Below, piece by piece: positions 1 through 11,447 of a DNA stretch of 64,000 nucleotides (positions within the stretch are counted from its first letter, which is position 1; every line of letters starts with the position of its first letter). Source of the stretch: Benincasa hispida (Eukaryota; Streptophyta; Magnoliopsida; Cucurbitales; Cucurbitaceae); assembly GCF_009727055.1 (NCBI RefSeq), contig NC_052353.1:60609200-60673199 (forward strand). The letters are read 5' to 3'. Under the pieces are notes generated by a model. The model worked only from the letters and a program-made list of their open reading frames with translations. It made no database searches and had not been told where the DNA came from. The position numbers and the translations under genes were made by a program.

Positions 1-648
1 GATTTACTTGTCTCATACTAGGCCCAACATCTCCTATGCCGTGAGTGTAGTAAGTCAGTTTATGCAGAGTCCATATGAGGAGCACATGGAAGCTGTGACT
101 CGAATTTTGAGATATCTAAAGTCCACCCCTGGGAAGGGCTTGGTGTTCAGGAAACATGACACACAGAGCATTGAGGCATTTACTGACTCAGATTGGGCCG
201 GATCTGTGACTGATAGAAGGTTAACCTCAAGGTACTGTACCTTTGTAGGAGAAATTTGGTAACTTGGCGGAGTAAAAAACAGAGTGTAGTGGCCAGAAGT
301 AGTGCTGAGGTAGAGTATAGAGCTATGAATCTGGGAGTGTGTGAAGAAATCTGGTTGTAGAAAGTTTTATCTGATCTTCACGAGAGTAGTCCGGGGCCCA
401 TGAAGCTGTATTATGATAATAAGGCTGCCATCAGTATTGTGAATAATCCCGTGCAACATGATAGAACCAAACATGTGGAAATTGACAGGCACTTTATTAA
501 AGAAAAGTTAGACCGCGGAGCTATTTGTATTCCCTATGTACCTTTAGTCCAATAGATTGCAGATGTTTTTATGAAAGGGTTATTGAGACAGATGTTTGAA
601 GCTTGTATTAGCAAGTTGGGTCTTGTCGATATCTATGCCCCAACTTGA
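1..648 (+). pseudogene. Ty1/copia RNase H, 3' end of Gag-Pol, decayed
   Basis: This is the end of a copia polyprotein: the RT/RNase H junction (THTRPNISYAVSVVSQFM, then ILRYLKSTPGKGL) and RNase H (EAFTDSDWAGS, ARSSAEVEYRAM, YYDNKAAISI, DRTKHVEIDRHFI), ending in a natural-looking stop at 646-648. RNase H normally removes RNA from the RNA:DNA hybrid in the particle. The frame is broken by a one-base loss near 251 and by TAG codons at 358-360 and 553-555; both sit where relatives usually carry glutamine, so CAG-to-TAG change is likely. The 5' part lies outside the window. It cannot make protein as read. The family call is secure. Confidence 0.93.
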
Positions 649-655
649 GAGTGAA

Positions 656-870
656 TGTTGAAATACGTTGAATTAGCCCTAAGGGCATTTTTGTAATTTA
701 TGCTATATTTGCTAAATTAGGGTTTCACCTCATTCTATTTATATCTGAGGTTGGGTCTATTGTAGGTATGACATTAAATAATAAGTCCTTTTTCTACCGT
801 GGTTTTTCTTCCTTGAATTGGGGTTTTCCACGTAAACTCCTTGTGTCGTCTTCCTTTCTTCTATTTCAAT
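656..870 (+). repeat. copia 3' LTR, partial
   Basis: An LTR-like start (TGTTGAAATACG) follows the RNase H stop by a few bases, after a short purine stretch (GAGAGTGAA) that could be the polypurine tract. It runs through an AT-rich segment to a TTCTATTTCAA end at about 870, where it abuts a different LTR. The right edge is inferred from that change in similarity. Confidence 0.6.
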
Positions 871-871
871 A

Positions 872-1132
872 GGGTCACATCTCCTATTTATAGGCATGAG
901 ATCCTTGGACCTTAAGGAATAGGATTTTTCCAGAGCTTTCTTAGATATAACTAATTCTAGATAATTCTATGAAATTATCCTTATCTAAAGAGAATTCATT
1001 GGAGCCTAAAGAAATCCTAGGATATTTCTAGATCTTTTCTTTGAGATATATATTTATATATTTCAACATAATTCTAGAAAAGTCTATTATACATACTTCA
1101 ATAGAAGCATCTAACTTGCTTCTATTTCAACA
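872..1132 (-). repeat. 3' LTR (truncated) of a minus-strand copia element
   Basis: This stretch is a direct repeat of the inner and right part of 3231-3673, sharing GGCATGAGATCCTTGGACC, ATTCTAGATAATTCTATGA and the end TTCTATTTCAACA. On the minus strand it begins TGTTGAAATAG directly after the purine tract GAGGGGAG (1133-1140). About 180 bp of the far end is missing compared with the other LTR, lost at the junction near 871. Confidence 0.8.
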
Positions 1133-3230
1133 CTCCCCTCAACACTAACTATTCTGGCTCATTCCATCATCTTGAATTATTGTTGAAACTCTGTATGCTT
1201 AGATGCTTTTAGCCTTCTGGCACTATGTCCCAACGTCTATGTCTTCTCAATGCGTTCACTTCTTCTTCCATGGTCTTTCTCCATTGAATATTCTATGACA
1301 CTTCTTCGTATGTCGTCGGATCTTCAAATATTGTTAATATTGCACTTGTATACTTGAAATTTAGTATTTTTTTGTTTGGTTGATCTCCGTAAGTGTAGTT
1401 CTCGATCATGTGCACCACCATGCCAAGGACTTAGCATCTTTAGTTGCTTTTTTTCATCTTCATCATTTTTTTCCTCTCCTTCCATTAGAGCCTGTTGCAC
1501 TTGGCTTATCTCTTCTTTTGATCATTCTTTGAAACTCTTCTTATCATTAGGTGTATTTTATGATTCGGGTGCTTGCCATGACAATTTTCATCAACTGTAA
1601 CATTTCTTGATGTATAGCATTATTCACCAACATAATCAATACACTCTGTCCTTGGGTGTTTTTGCTTATCCACGTAGGTGCCCTCTGCTAACATGATATA
1701 GATGGAGTCCATTCCTTGTCCCTCCATCAATAGTGTACCATTGACATTGAGATCTTGGTACACCTTGACACCATGAGGTCCAACACAACGAAGTTTTCTG
1801 CTGATGTCAATTGAGATACGGACACCAAATTCTTCTTCATTCCAGGCACATAAAATACGTTCTCCAGTTCCACTTGATTGGAATTAGATCGAAGTTTCCT
1901 ACTGATGTCAATTGAGATACTGACACCAATTTTTTTTCTTTCTAGGCACATAAAATTGGAACTGGAGCAAGGCATTATCATAGTTTTGCAACGTTGGCTA
2001 TTGGCAACTTCAAGTTGTTTGCAGTTACAACAACTTGACTTCCTTTGTACTCAGATGTATTTTGCAGCTTTCTCTTATCTCTTTCATGTGGTTAGAGCAA
2101 CTTGAATCGACAATCAAATCATTTTCATAATTTACCTCTTCTGCGTGGAGAGCCAACACTTCGTTCTCCATCACATTGGATGTGGATTGGGGTTTGGGAT
2201 CTGCTGTTGCAAAGCATGCCTCTGCATCCCGCTCTTCTTCACTGATGCTCTTAGCCTAGGAGGTGTCTTCGTTGCTTTCTGTTGCATTTTTCTTTTGACG
2301 ACAATTTCTGGCACAGTGGCCTATCTTTCCACAGTTATAACCTTCACCATTTTTTCTATGCTTGAGATTTTGATTAGTTTTACTAGTTCTCCCTACTTGA
2401 GAGCGTTTTGGAGTTCTTCATCTCTTTTTGATCCTACTTTCTTTTGAATTTTGATTGACCTTTTCTTTGGTCACAAAGAGCGCTTCTTCGTTATTGCTCT
2501 TTATTGTGACCTTTGACATTTGCTTAGCCAATGCTTCTTGAATGGCAAACATATTTTCTAGGTCAATTAGAGAAGGTTGGACTACCCAACCTTGAATAAT
2601 AGCATTAAAGCTTCTATATTCAAGTTTAAGTCCATGAACAATAATTCTTCTCATCCTTGATTCTGAAATAGTAGAATTAGGATCTCATTCAGAGATTTCA
2701 AGGTATAGAGTTTTTACCTTGGTGAATTATTGGTTGATAGTCATCTCCCTTTGAGCAACTGACAGGAGCTTGTTCTCTAGAAACTGCAACCTCGCATCAT
2801 TTTTCTTCGAGAAAGGTGAGGCAAACATATCCCATGCTACTTTTGGTGTCTTTGCTGTATTGATGTGCTCCAATATTTCTTCATCAATTGTAGTTTAGAT
2901 TGCAAACATAACCTTACCTGCCTTGATATTCCATTTCTTCAAAGCAGCAACATCCTCAGGTGGACTGACTTTAGTGCCTCCCACAACATCCCACAAGTCT
3001 TGGCCTTGGAGATACGACTTCATGCATGTGGACCATGTTTTGTAGTTCTGAGTGTTGAGCTTCTTGATTCCTCCAACAACTTGAAGGTCTCTCATCATCT
3101 TGTAGTGATAGTGATGGATGCACTCCATGAGTAGCTGTGTCCCAAACAACAAGCTTCACAGTCCCAGACTATACTCGATCTTCAGAAGCTCCACCACAGC
3201 AAGCTATGCTAGCTTGGCTCTAATACCACT
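1133..3230 (-). pseudogene. Internally deleted Ty1/copia Gag-Pol
   Basis: Read on the minus strand from 3152 downward: an N-terminal Gag piece (NYKTWSTCMKSYLQGQDLWD, 2895-3152), more Gag (about 2418-2654), a degenerate CCHC zinc knuckle (about 2290-2340), a protease/GAG-pre-integrase piece ([20 protein letters not shown], 1727-1981) and a scrap resembling the RT N-terminus (about 1180-1330). Integrase and nearly all of RT and RNase H are missing; the interior is 2.1 kb against roughly 4 kb for a full copia element. About 75 bp is duplicated in tandem (near 1787-1860 and 1890-1960) inside the protease region. The frames are not continuous, so it is dead and could move only with proteins from elsewhere. 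Confidence 0.85.
3216..3228 (-). other. Primer-binding site of the minus-strand copia
   Basis: The minus strand reads TGGTATTAGAGCC two bases inside the LTR boundary at 3231. This matches the usual copia site for initiator-methionine tRNA (consensus TGGTATCAGAGC) with one change. It fixes the direction of the element and marks 3231-3673 as its 5' LTR. Confidence 0.8.
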
Positions 3231-3673
3231 TGTTGAAGAAATTTGCACAAAAGGAAGAGAGACAATCATGGAGTAAATAAACTATTATTTAAGAAAGAAC
3301 AAAGATAGACACTTTTGAGAGATTACATTTTCACTCTCAAGACACTCACTCACTTTTCTACACTAGCTCTCTAGCTTTGCATGGGTCACATATGGGGTCA
3401 TACCTCCTATTTACAGGCATGAGATCCTTGGACCTCAAGGAATAGGATTTTTCTAGACCTTTCTTAGATCTTAACTAATTCTAGATAATTCTATGAGGTT
3501 ATCCTTATCTAAAGGAATTCTAGAATTTCTTGGAGCCTAAAGAAACCTTAGAATACTTCTAGATCTTTTCTTTGAGATATATATTTACATATTTCAACAT
3601 AATTCTAGAAAAATTCATTATACATACTTCAATAGAAGCTTCCAGCATAATTAGTGTTGCTTCTATTTCAACA
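3231..3673 (-). repeat. 5' LTR of the minus-strand copia element
   Basis: The LTR runs from TGTTGAAGAA to TTCTATTTCAACA (443 bp). It has perfect TG...CA ends with a TGTTGAA/TTCAACA inverted terminus and a primer-binding site beside it. The partner at 872-1132 differs at a number of positions, so the insertion is not recent. Its right edge lies 245 bp before the first visible BUB1 exon. Confidence 0.88.
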
Positions 3674-3917
3674 GTTTCTTATGCCTGCCTATTCACTACC
3701 CTACTCTCTGCTTTTCTTATCATGCTCGCTTTAGTGTATTTGCGGGTTTATTTTGGTTCATAATAAAATCGATGCTTCCTTTGGTTATTGTATTTGAATA
3801 ATTTTGTTTTATATGTAAATGCTTGGATCTCTTTTAGAACTTAGGCATTTCCGACAAATTTTTAATCCATTTATTGATTTCGAACAATAATTAACATTAT
3901 GTTGTTCGTGTAAGTAG
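3674..3917 (+). other. Probable BUB1 intron remainder
   Basis: This T-rich stretch lies between the copia LTR and the first visible BUB1 exon. It has no coding signal and ends in a TAG acceptor. It is best read as the 3' end of an intron whose upstream part is occupied by retroelements; intergenic DNA in front of a truncated gene is the alternative. Confidence 0.5.
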
Positions 3918-6900
3918 ATTGGTATGAGGGAGGATTTTGAAACTGGTTTCAAGGAATTGTTGGAGCAGGAGATATGCATTGGCCATTCTTTACTTTATAT
4001 TTGGTTGGCAGTGTTTCTTGAATCCAAGGGGAGGTTAAACGACGCTAACATAGTTTATGAGCTTGGGTTGATGAGGTATTCCTATCTCTCTCTCATTGAC
4101 ATGCTGTTAAATACATGTAGTATGCCTGTGTGAAATTTTTTGTTGATTATGATTTTTTGTTTGGTAGTGTTCTGTGTTGTTTTGTTCCTTACATTTTAAA
4201 GTGATAATAGGAACGCTGAGCCGCTTGAGTGGTTGAAAAAGGCAAAAACATTGTTTATTGATAGGATATCTGAGTTGGTCAATACTCATTCAATGCAAGT
4301 GGTACGTGATCTTAAAGCATAAAACCATTGAAGTTGGTGTTCCTTCAATTGTATAGTTTAAGAAGTTTGACAGGGTTGGTTTTCATTTCTGTAGAATGAT
4401 GTCAGTGAATCCACTAAATTTGCAGAAAGTTACATCAACCCTTGGTCTTCCTCCACTATGAACGATTTATTAAGCAAGATTAGTCCAAAGATTATGAAGT
4501 ATGATGTAAGAAAGTGCAGTTTTCTTTTGCCAATTGATGAAAGCAAGCTGGTTATACTGTTCAAATAAATTACTCGCCAACTAACTTTACTATGAACTCA
4601 ATGTGTGCTTCAGGGTTACCATTCAAGTACTAAAGCTTACTCTAAAAAGATGACTCTAAAGTCATTGCGCAATTCATCAAGAAATAAGATTATAGAGATT
4701 GGTAATTCTATGTTACATTATAGTTAGAATTGCCACCTAAATGTATAGAACTACCTTCAGTCATCCTTCAAAAGAACGAGAATTCTTGAAATATTGTGTA
4801 AGAAATGGACGAAAAACTTCTCTTATGTCACGGGTTTGTTTTTCATTATAATAATACCCTTGCCAACATTTACAGGTGGAAAGAAGTACGAGATTAAAGG
4901 CTGTGCAGGTACAGGGGGTTTTGCTCAAGTATATAGATCATATCTTGACAGCAACCCAGATGATGTAGTGGCACTGAAGGTAAAAACTCTTATTGATTGA
5001 GTGCAATCTGCATATGTCCTTTACTTCCAGCATTCCTTATATGTCATACCTGAATGTGAACTAGTTGGATATCGTGATTCCCTTCAAATACTTGTCAGAT
5101 ACAAACACCTCCATTTCCTTGGGAGTTCTATATGTATCGGCAACTTGATCTCCGTGTCAATGGGAAGGAAGTATGTAGTAGCCCCTATTTTTGTTAAGCA
5201 TTTATTTCTTCTGAATGTTAGCAACTCGATTTGTACTCATCCTCGATCTCTCATAATGTCAGAGGTCAAGTTTTGGTTGTGCTCATGCCATGTATCTCTA
5301 TTCTGACTACAGCATACTTATATGTGATTTCTTGGCTCATGGAACATTACAGGTTAGTTTTCAGATTCTGAACCCTTCTACAGATTATTTAATTCAAGAC
5401 ATTGGAATGCTTTTATTTCCTCCTCTTTGACAAGTTAGCTTGCAATCTCTGGCTAAGTGTTTGCATTGTCCTTGATTTTTATATTGTTGGATCATTTGTT
5501 TTTGTTTCTTATCATGTATTTTGAGCATTATCTCATTTCATTATTTTAATGAAAAGGCTGGTTTTCGGTTAAAAAAAAGATTCTGAACTCTTCTATACTG
5601 TATGGTCATTTAAAATATTCATTGTAAGTAACTGCAAAGTTAAAACCTCGTGCAGGATGCCATAAATTCGTATGTAGTCCTTGGAAAGACAATGGAAGAA
5701 GTTTTATGTATTTATTACACCATAGAGATGCTCTACATGCTGGAAACTTTACACAGCATTGGCATTATCCATGGGGATTTTAAACCTGACAATCTGCTTA
5801 TTCGTTATGCGGGGTAAATATATTTTCGTTATAGATCTTGATTGATGACGTCCATCTTTCCGAGAGTTGATTTCATTATATTGTTTCCAATTACAATACT
5901 CGTGAAAAAAAAAGATAAAAGAACCGTAAGAAATGAAAAGATAGACCTCTTATTGTTATTTACAACTTCAGCCTACCAATAATGATTAGCTCCCGACTGG
6001 AGATTGTACTCCAATTCAATAGTTCTATACTAATTGATTTTATTTAACCGTTATGCAGAGACAACCTAACAGAAGATGAATTTCAGGAACGTAGTGGTCC
6101 TTGGCAAGATCAGGTATTTAATATTATCCCCGGTTTTGTTCCCAAGTCATTACATGTCTATTTGGAATGACCCTTTCAAGTGCTGAAAAAAAATGTTCAT
6201 AGTGCAAAAAAGGTGTTATTAAGCACTTTAAAAGCCATTCTGAACAGACCCTACATTAACTGTGAGCAAACAAGATTATTTGTAGCTTTTATATTGTGTA
6301 GGGGCTTTGCCTTGTTGATTGGGGAAGAGGTATAGATTTACACCTCTTTCCTGAAAATGTAGAATTTAAAGGAGATTGCCGAACTTCTGGCTTTCGTTGT
6401 CCAGAAATGCTAGAGAATAAACCCTGGAAATTTCAGGTCAGTTTCTTTCTGCGATGTGGTTATTTATAACAACTCTAGAGAAAACCTTTGTAAAGAAGAA
6501 AACAGAAGCTCTCTACCAATAGCATTCTGTCGTTTGTACAGGTAGACATATATGGCTTTTGTGTAGTAGTCCACACAATGCTTCACGGTTCCTACATGGA
6601 AGTTGAGAAAAAGCCTTCATCTGATGGTGACTTTGTTTATTTACCCAAAACATCTTTTAAGCGGTATTAGTTGCTATTCCTGTACTTCTGGGCTTCATTT
6701 GATAATCATTTCATTTTTTGTTTTTGAAAAATAAGCTATTTCCTCTTCGTTTCTTAAATGATTTGCAACTTTCTTAAACACGAGTTGGATTTTTAGCCAA
6801 ATTCCAAGAACAAAACCAAGTTTTTAAAAACTACTTTTTTTTTAATTTTCAAAATTTGGTTTGGTTTTGAAAACATTGATTAAACAGTAAAGATAACAAA

Positions 6901-7592
6901 TCAAGAAATTTAGTGGTGGGAGGAGTGTTGCTTAATTTTAGAAAACAAGAAAACAAAAACCTTCGACCTCTTTTGGTAACCATTTGGTTTTTATTTATAA
7001 GTTTTTGAAAATTGAGCCTACAAACATGCCTATCACCTCTAAGTTTCTTGCTTTGTTATCTACTTTTTACCCATGTTTTTTAAAACTAAACAAAAATTTG
7101 AAAACTTGTTTTTTGTTTTTGGAATTTGACTAATAATTCAAGTTTTGTACTTGAGAAAATGCAAATTATTATATGAAAATGTGAGAAAATAGGCTTAATT
7201 AAAAAACACAAAACAAAATGGTTACCAAACGGGACGTTTATTATCTGTTTTCTATTTTTTATTTCCCATAAATATGTTGTGCATAAATTTTAACTCTTGT
7301 AGATTCTGTGTAGAGTTTCAGATCAGCAATTTTGCTTTTTATAGAGAGCAACCACCCACTTCATCTCCTCTCTCTGACTTGATCTCTCTGTTTCCTCAAT
7401 AGGTATTGGAACATTGAACTATGGAAGAATCTCTTCACAAAGCTGCTTAATATCACACCAGGTGATTACAACAAGGAGTTGATACAGAGTATAAGGAAAT
7501 CTTTCCAGGATTACATGTGCTCCAACCCTCAGCTTATAAGGAAGTTAAAGGAATTACTTGCAAAACAAAGAGCTTCCTTGTGTAATGCTTAA
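3918..7592 (+). CDS. BUB1: BUB1-type mitotic checkpoint Ser/Thr kinase (3' twelve exons)
   Basis: Exons read: 3918-4075, 4211-4301, 4395-4505, 4614-4701, 4876-4979, 5099-5170, 5263-5352, 5656-5813, 6059-6113, 6302-6436, 6542-6663 and 7403-7592 (TAA). All introns are GT-AG and every phase agrees, giving 457 codons. Residues 1-83 match the end of the Mad3/BUB1 TPR domain (IGHSLLYIWLAVFLESKGRL, then NAEPLEWLKKAK). After a short linker comes the kinase: glycine loop GCAGTGGFAQV (158-168), VALK lysine 184, catalytic loop HGDFKPDN (277-284), DWG (315-317) in place of DFG, then TSGF and PEML. HGD and a non-DFG metal-binding triplet are features of BUB1 kinases. Family role: kinetochore kinase that phosphorylates histone H2A and supports the spindle checkpoint; plants call this member BMF1. 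The linker between TPR and kinase is far shorter than in animal BUB1. Upstream TPR exons and the start codon are not seen: ATG 3924 is internal to the domain. The DNA just before 3918 ends in an acceptor (GTAAGTAG) and looks like intron. Confidence 0.93.
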
Positions 7593-8399
7593 TCAATAAA
7601 CCCCTCTTGGAAGTTGTAAATTCCCCAAAAAATGTAGGTAGTAGAAGTCAACATTTATATGGCATGGTTCATGTTTGCCACTTGCAAACTTGGATTAGTT
7701 CATTCGATTTGATGATGAAATGTTTGTATTCTTTATGTATTAAAACCAAAAAAGTTTGAAGAGTTGTAATCTAAGGGGTCTTCTTTGGACTGCTGTGCCT
7801 TGTAGGCTTCATTGTTTATCTTAAAGGTTCTGCTGTAAATGGAACGTAGTAGGTTGCATTAAAATTTTATTATATCTGAATTCTCTTGGAAGTCATAAAA
7901 TTAGAGAATCATTTTATATATGTTTGAGATTTGCTGATTGTCTCCATATTTTTTCTAAGTAATTTTTGGTAGTTTTTGCAATTGTCACAAATTATGTCTT
8001 AAACATTTGTCTCAGACATGTCTAATTATTGCATTTTTTTATTATCCTAATCTGGAATTTATATGCATAATATTTTTATTTCATAATTTTAGAAATCTTT
8101 GTAGAAATATATTGGTCGATATTTTCTTTTTTATGGTGTATCTTATCTTTTTTTTTTTTTAAAAGAGAGATTTTTTGAACATTCTTTCCTTAGTTGATCA
8201 CGATCTTTTTAAGGTGAATTCTAATCTTCTTTGAGGGTTGCTATTTTTGTTAATTATCAAAAGAAGTGTAATTTTTTGTGATCAAATAGTGTATCATTGT
8301 GATTTGTTTTGGCAACCAATTTGTTCTTAACAATCGTTTTCTGCATTGTGGGTTTTGTCGATCTTTGTCCACTTTATTCTGTTGTGCGTATCCTTTAGA
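7593..8399. other. BUB1 3' UTR and intergenic spacer
   Basis: The stretch is AT-rich. An AATAAA (7594-7599) overlaps the region just after the stop and another AT-rich stretch lies near 7735, either of which could serve polyadenylation. A T12 run lies near 8149. I see no gene and no clear transposon here. Confidence 0.5.
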
Positions 8400-9021
8400 T
8401 AAGTCATTTAAAGAACTTGAAGATACTACTTGTCTAAGGAGGAGCCTAAGGCATCGGTGAAGAGAAGGGATTATCTGTTTTAGGGGGAGTTAAGACTTAA
8501 TACTCGAGAAAGATTCCTCCATCTTAAGGAGGACCTAAGATTCATCAGTAAAGAGAGTTCACTGAGTTGCAAGGAAGATAAACAAGTGGAGGGGAATTTC
8601 ACACACTATTGAAAGCTGAAGTGTTCAATACCAATATTATCATACATAAGAGGAGTCTAAGTTCTTTTGAGAATGAGTCTCACATGTAGGGGGAGCCTAG
8701 GTGACTTGTGAGTTGAGCTCTACGTGAGTCATTGTAGTAGTCGGAGTATTATAGATAAGTATTACGTTGTAATTGTTAACTCTTTAATATTAGTAGATCA
8801 TCTTTCTTGAGCACACTGCCCCCTAAACGTAGGTGGTTTATCGCCGAACTCGGTTACCAATTTCTATGTGCTTTTACTTGTTTTCTTGTTGTTGGTATTT
8901 TGTTATTACAGTGCTTGTTAGTGCTTTTCGTTTAACATCTATATTTCGAGTGACAAGTCATCCTAGTATGCTTTTTCATTTAGTATTAGAGCGAATCACC
9001 TTTATCTCAGGTATTTCGATC
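8400..9021 (+). mobile_element. copia LTR end and leader
   Basis: Several GGGGGAG / GGAGCCTAAG purine-rich stretches occur here, as in the 3' and LTR regions of some copia elements. TTTAGTATTAGAGCG (about 8978-8992) resembles the initiator-Met tRNA primer site, and the Gag ATG follows at 9022. LTR edges cannot be set because no second copy lies in the window. Confidence 0.5.
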
Positions 9022-10062
9022 ATGAATGAAATCAAGGAAGATAGCTCTACCACTCGTCCTCCTATCTTAGATGGGACAAACTACTCATATTGGAAAGCTT
9101 GAATGGTTGCCTTTTTGAAGTCGATTGATAGAAAAACTTGGAAGGTTGTGGTTACTGGATGATCTCATCCAACCATCAAAATCGATGATGGGAAGGAGTT
9201 CTTAAAAACATAATTACAGTGGACAAAAGCTGAAGATGAGGCCTCCTTGGAAAATTCTTGTGCTTTAAATGTCATATTTAATGGTGTAAATCACAATATA
9301 TTTCGACTAATTAATACATGCATTTCTACAAAAGAGGTATGGGATATCCTCTCCGTTACTCACGAAGGGACTTCAAAAGTCAAAATGTCAAGATTGCAAT
9401 TGTCGACTTCAAAGTTTGAGAATCTTAAAATGAAAGATGATGAAACTATTGTTGAATTCAACGTTTGTTTATTGGATATTGCTAATAATGACTCTTTCGC
9501 TCTTGAAGAGAAAAGTTCGAAAGAAAAACTTATCCGAAAGGTGCTTAGGTCTCTACCTAAGAAATTTGATATGAAAGTTACTACGATAAAGGAGACTCAA
9601 GACATAACATCTCTGAAAGTTGATAAACTATTTAGCTCATCGCTAATCTTTGAGATATCTCTGGATGGAAAGCTTGAGAAGAAGAATAAATGAATTGCTT
9701 TACAGTCTTCAATTGATGATGAGCAGGTTGATGCTGATAAAGAGTCTGAGGATTCCCTTATTGAATCTATTTCACTGATTTCAAAATAATTCAATCGTGT
9801 TCTCAAACGATTTAGAAAGAAGCTTGGCAATTTTGATTCAAAAAATAATAAGTCTGATGGGTTTCTTCCATTCAAGCAAGTCAGAATTCAAAGTAGTAGG
9901 AAAGAAGTCTACAAGTCAGGTATCTTAAACCTTAAAAAAGAAAGGTCATTCAAATGCAGAAAGTGTAAAGGTTATGGTCATTTTCAATCGGAATGTTCTG
10001 ATTTCTTGAAGAAGCAGGGTAAAAGTCATGTTTTAACCTTATCCGATGATGAGTTAGAAGAC
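9022..10062 (+). pseudogene. Ty1/copia Gag, interrupted
   Basis: The first codons (MNEIKEDSSTTRPPILDGTN) are a typical copia Gag start. Next come a UBN2-type Gag domain (EVWDILSVTHEGTSKVKMSR at about 9334; SLPKKFDMKVTTI at about 9550) and one CCHC zinc knuckle (CRKCKGYGHFQSEC, near 9955-9996), which would bind the element's RNA. In-frame stops occur after YSYWKA (about 9100), near 9160, near 9210, near 9690 and near 9787. At least two replace a conserved tryptophan (TGG to TGA). The sequence stops at 10062, where a different LTR starts, so no pol follows. Confidence 0.85.
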
Positions 10063-11183
10063 TGTTAGGATTGGTGTCCTACTTCTCCCGAAGTCTCGTT
10101 ATTTACTCATATCCAATAAACAAAGGTCCATGGTTATCTTATATAAACTTAAACATGTATATGTGATATACAAGTAGATCATACATTAAGTGATAACCTA
10201 AATAGTTCTGTAGTATAAGAATTAAGGTGGGATACCTGATCCTGGTGATACTACGGATACGACTCGCTTTGTAGAGGTTTACAAGTATTGTAAACTACTA
10301 TAGATGGTAGATCCTGACCATTCATGTGGAAACATGCGAGTGGGGGTGTCCTATACAAAGAGTTTGTATAAGATCGGACTACAAGATGACTAGACTCTGT
10401 CTATAACGCCGTTGATACTAGAGACTTACATTTCACCTAAAAGACCATAGGTGACACGACTTTAATCCTGAGTGTTTTAGGAGCTTCTGCCTTTGAGGGC
10501 AGTCCTTTGATTAGTATGGGTGAGAGTGGCCAGATTGCCAACTCAACATGCCTACTTTTTTGGGGACTTGTCTGATTTGGGAGCTGGGAACTCACTTACA
10601 CAAGATGGACTTCACTCCTTCCCTAAAGTAGGGGTAAGTAGAGAGATTACTCTCTTAAGGGCTGATTTCGGGGCTTGAACATAGTGGCCACAACTTCTAT
10701 TTGGAAGACAGGACTCAGTCATAATAAGACTATGACTTATGTTCATTAGAGGATTCAATGGTACTTAAGAAGTTCCACCCTTTGGATTCTCACACCGAGA
10801 ATACCAAGTTAACCTTCTTGGTGGTGTCATACTCAACTTGACACCATCGAGGTTTTGTGGAGGCTGTTCGTGTTGCTGAGGAGTTTATGACCAAGGCGAT
10901 CGCTGAGGATGAGCGTGAAGTATTCGTGCGGTGTTGTGGTCGTGTTGTTCGAGCGTTCGAGGTTGCTGTGTTCGAGCGTTCATGAGAAAGGAGCGTGGTG
11001 ACGAGTCGACAAATGTTCATAGAGCTTTCTCCTTGTTCATTTGTTGTTCATGCTGTAATTTCTATATACATTGCATAACTGTATGTTTCTGTATGACTTT
11101 AATTTGTAATGTTCATTCATGATTGTAATTTGGAATGATCTTATTTCCGCTGCTCATGGAAATCTCGAGTTCAATTTCCTTCA
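10063..11183 (+). repeat. copia LTR, plus orientation
   Basis: It begins TGTTAGGATTGG and ends near CGAGTTCAATTTCCTTCA. It contains the motif GCTGCTCATGGAAATC, which recurs in reverse at about 35700 and 50755 near the same end of other LTR copies. The middle shares blocks with 35689-41338, for example GGGTGTCCTATACAAAGAG. No LTR-flanked interior follows; a minus-oriented LTR piece begins at once. Confidence 0.7.
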
Positions 11184-11447
11184 TTACCAAGATAAGGTAC
11201 CCAATCTTATCCCTATACTATAGACCCTTCAGGCTGTATGTTGAACATCCCTGTATGTCTCCACATGCGGTTCAAGACTCATAAGACAACCTTGGATGTT
11301 AGTTTATTGGATTTAGGATTATTAAGACAAAAATAGACAAACAACACAAACAATAACATTTATTGAATTAACATTTGGAACTCTTTATTTATGATAGTCA
11401 ATAAATAACATTTACTATCTACGAGTTTTAGGGCATAAAATCCAACA
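11184..11447 (-). repeat. 3' LTR (truncated) of minus-strand copia
   Basis: It ends CATAAAATCCAACA on the plus strand, so the minus strand starts TGTTGGATTTTATG. It is closely similar to 24360-24633 (both contain CTTATCCCTATACTATAGAC and TAGACAAACAACACAAACAA). A purine tract, AAATGGGAG on the minus strand, adjoins it at 11448. The far part is missing. Confidence 0.78.

Noticed and set aside
4794..5306. Two open frames with possible start codons inside the BUB1 gene
   Set aside because: They run through introns; the kinase exons inside them (4876-4979, 5099-5170, 5263-5352) join in other phases.
9597..9875. 92-codon minus-strand frame
   Set aside because: It is the complement of the copia Gag on the plus strand, which carries the zinc knuckle and family motifs.
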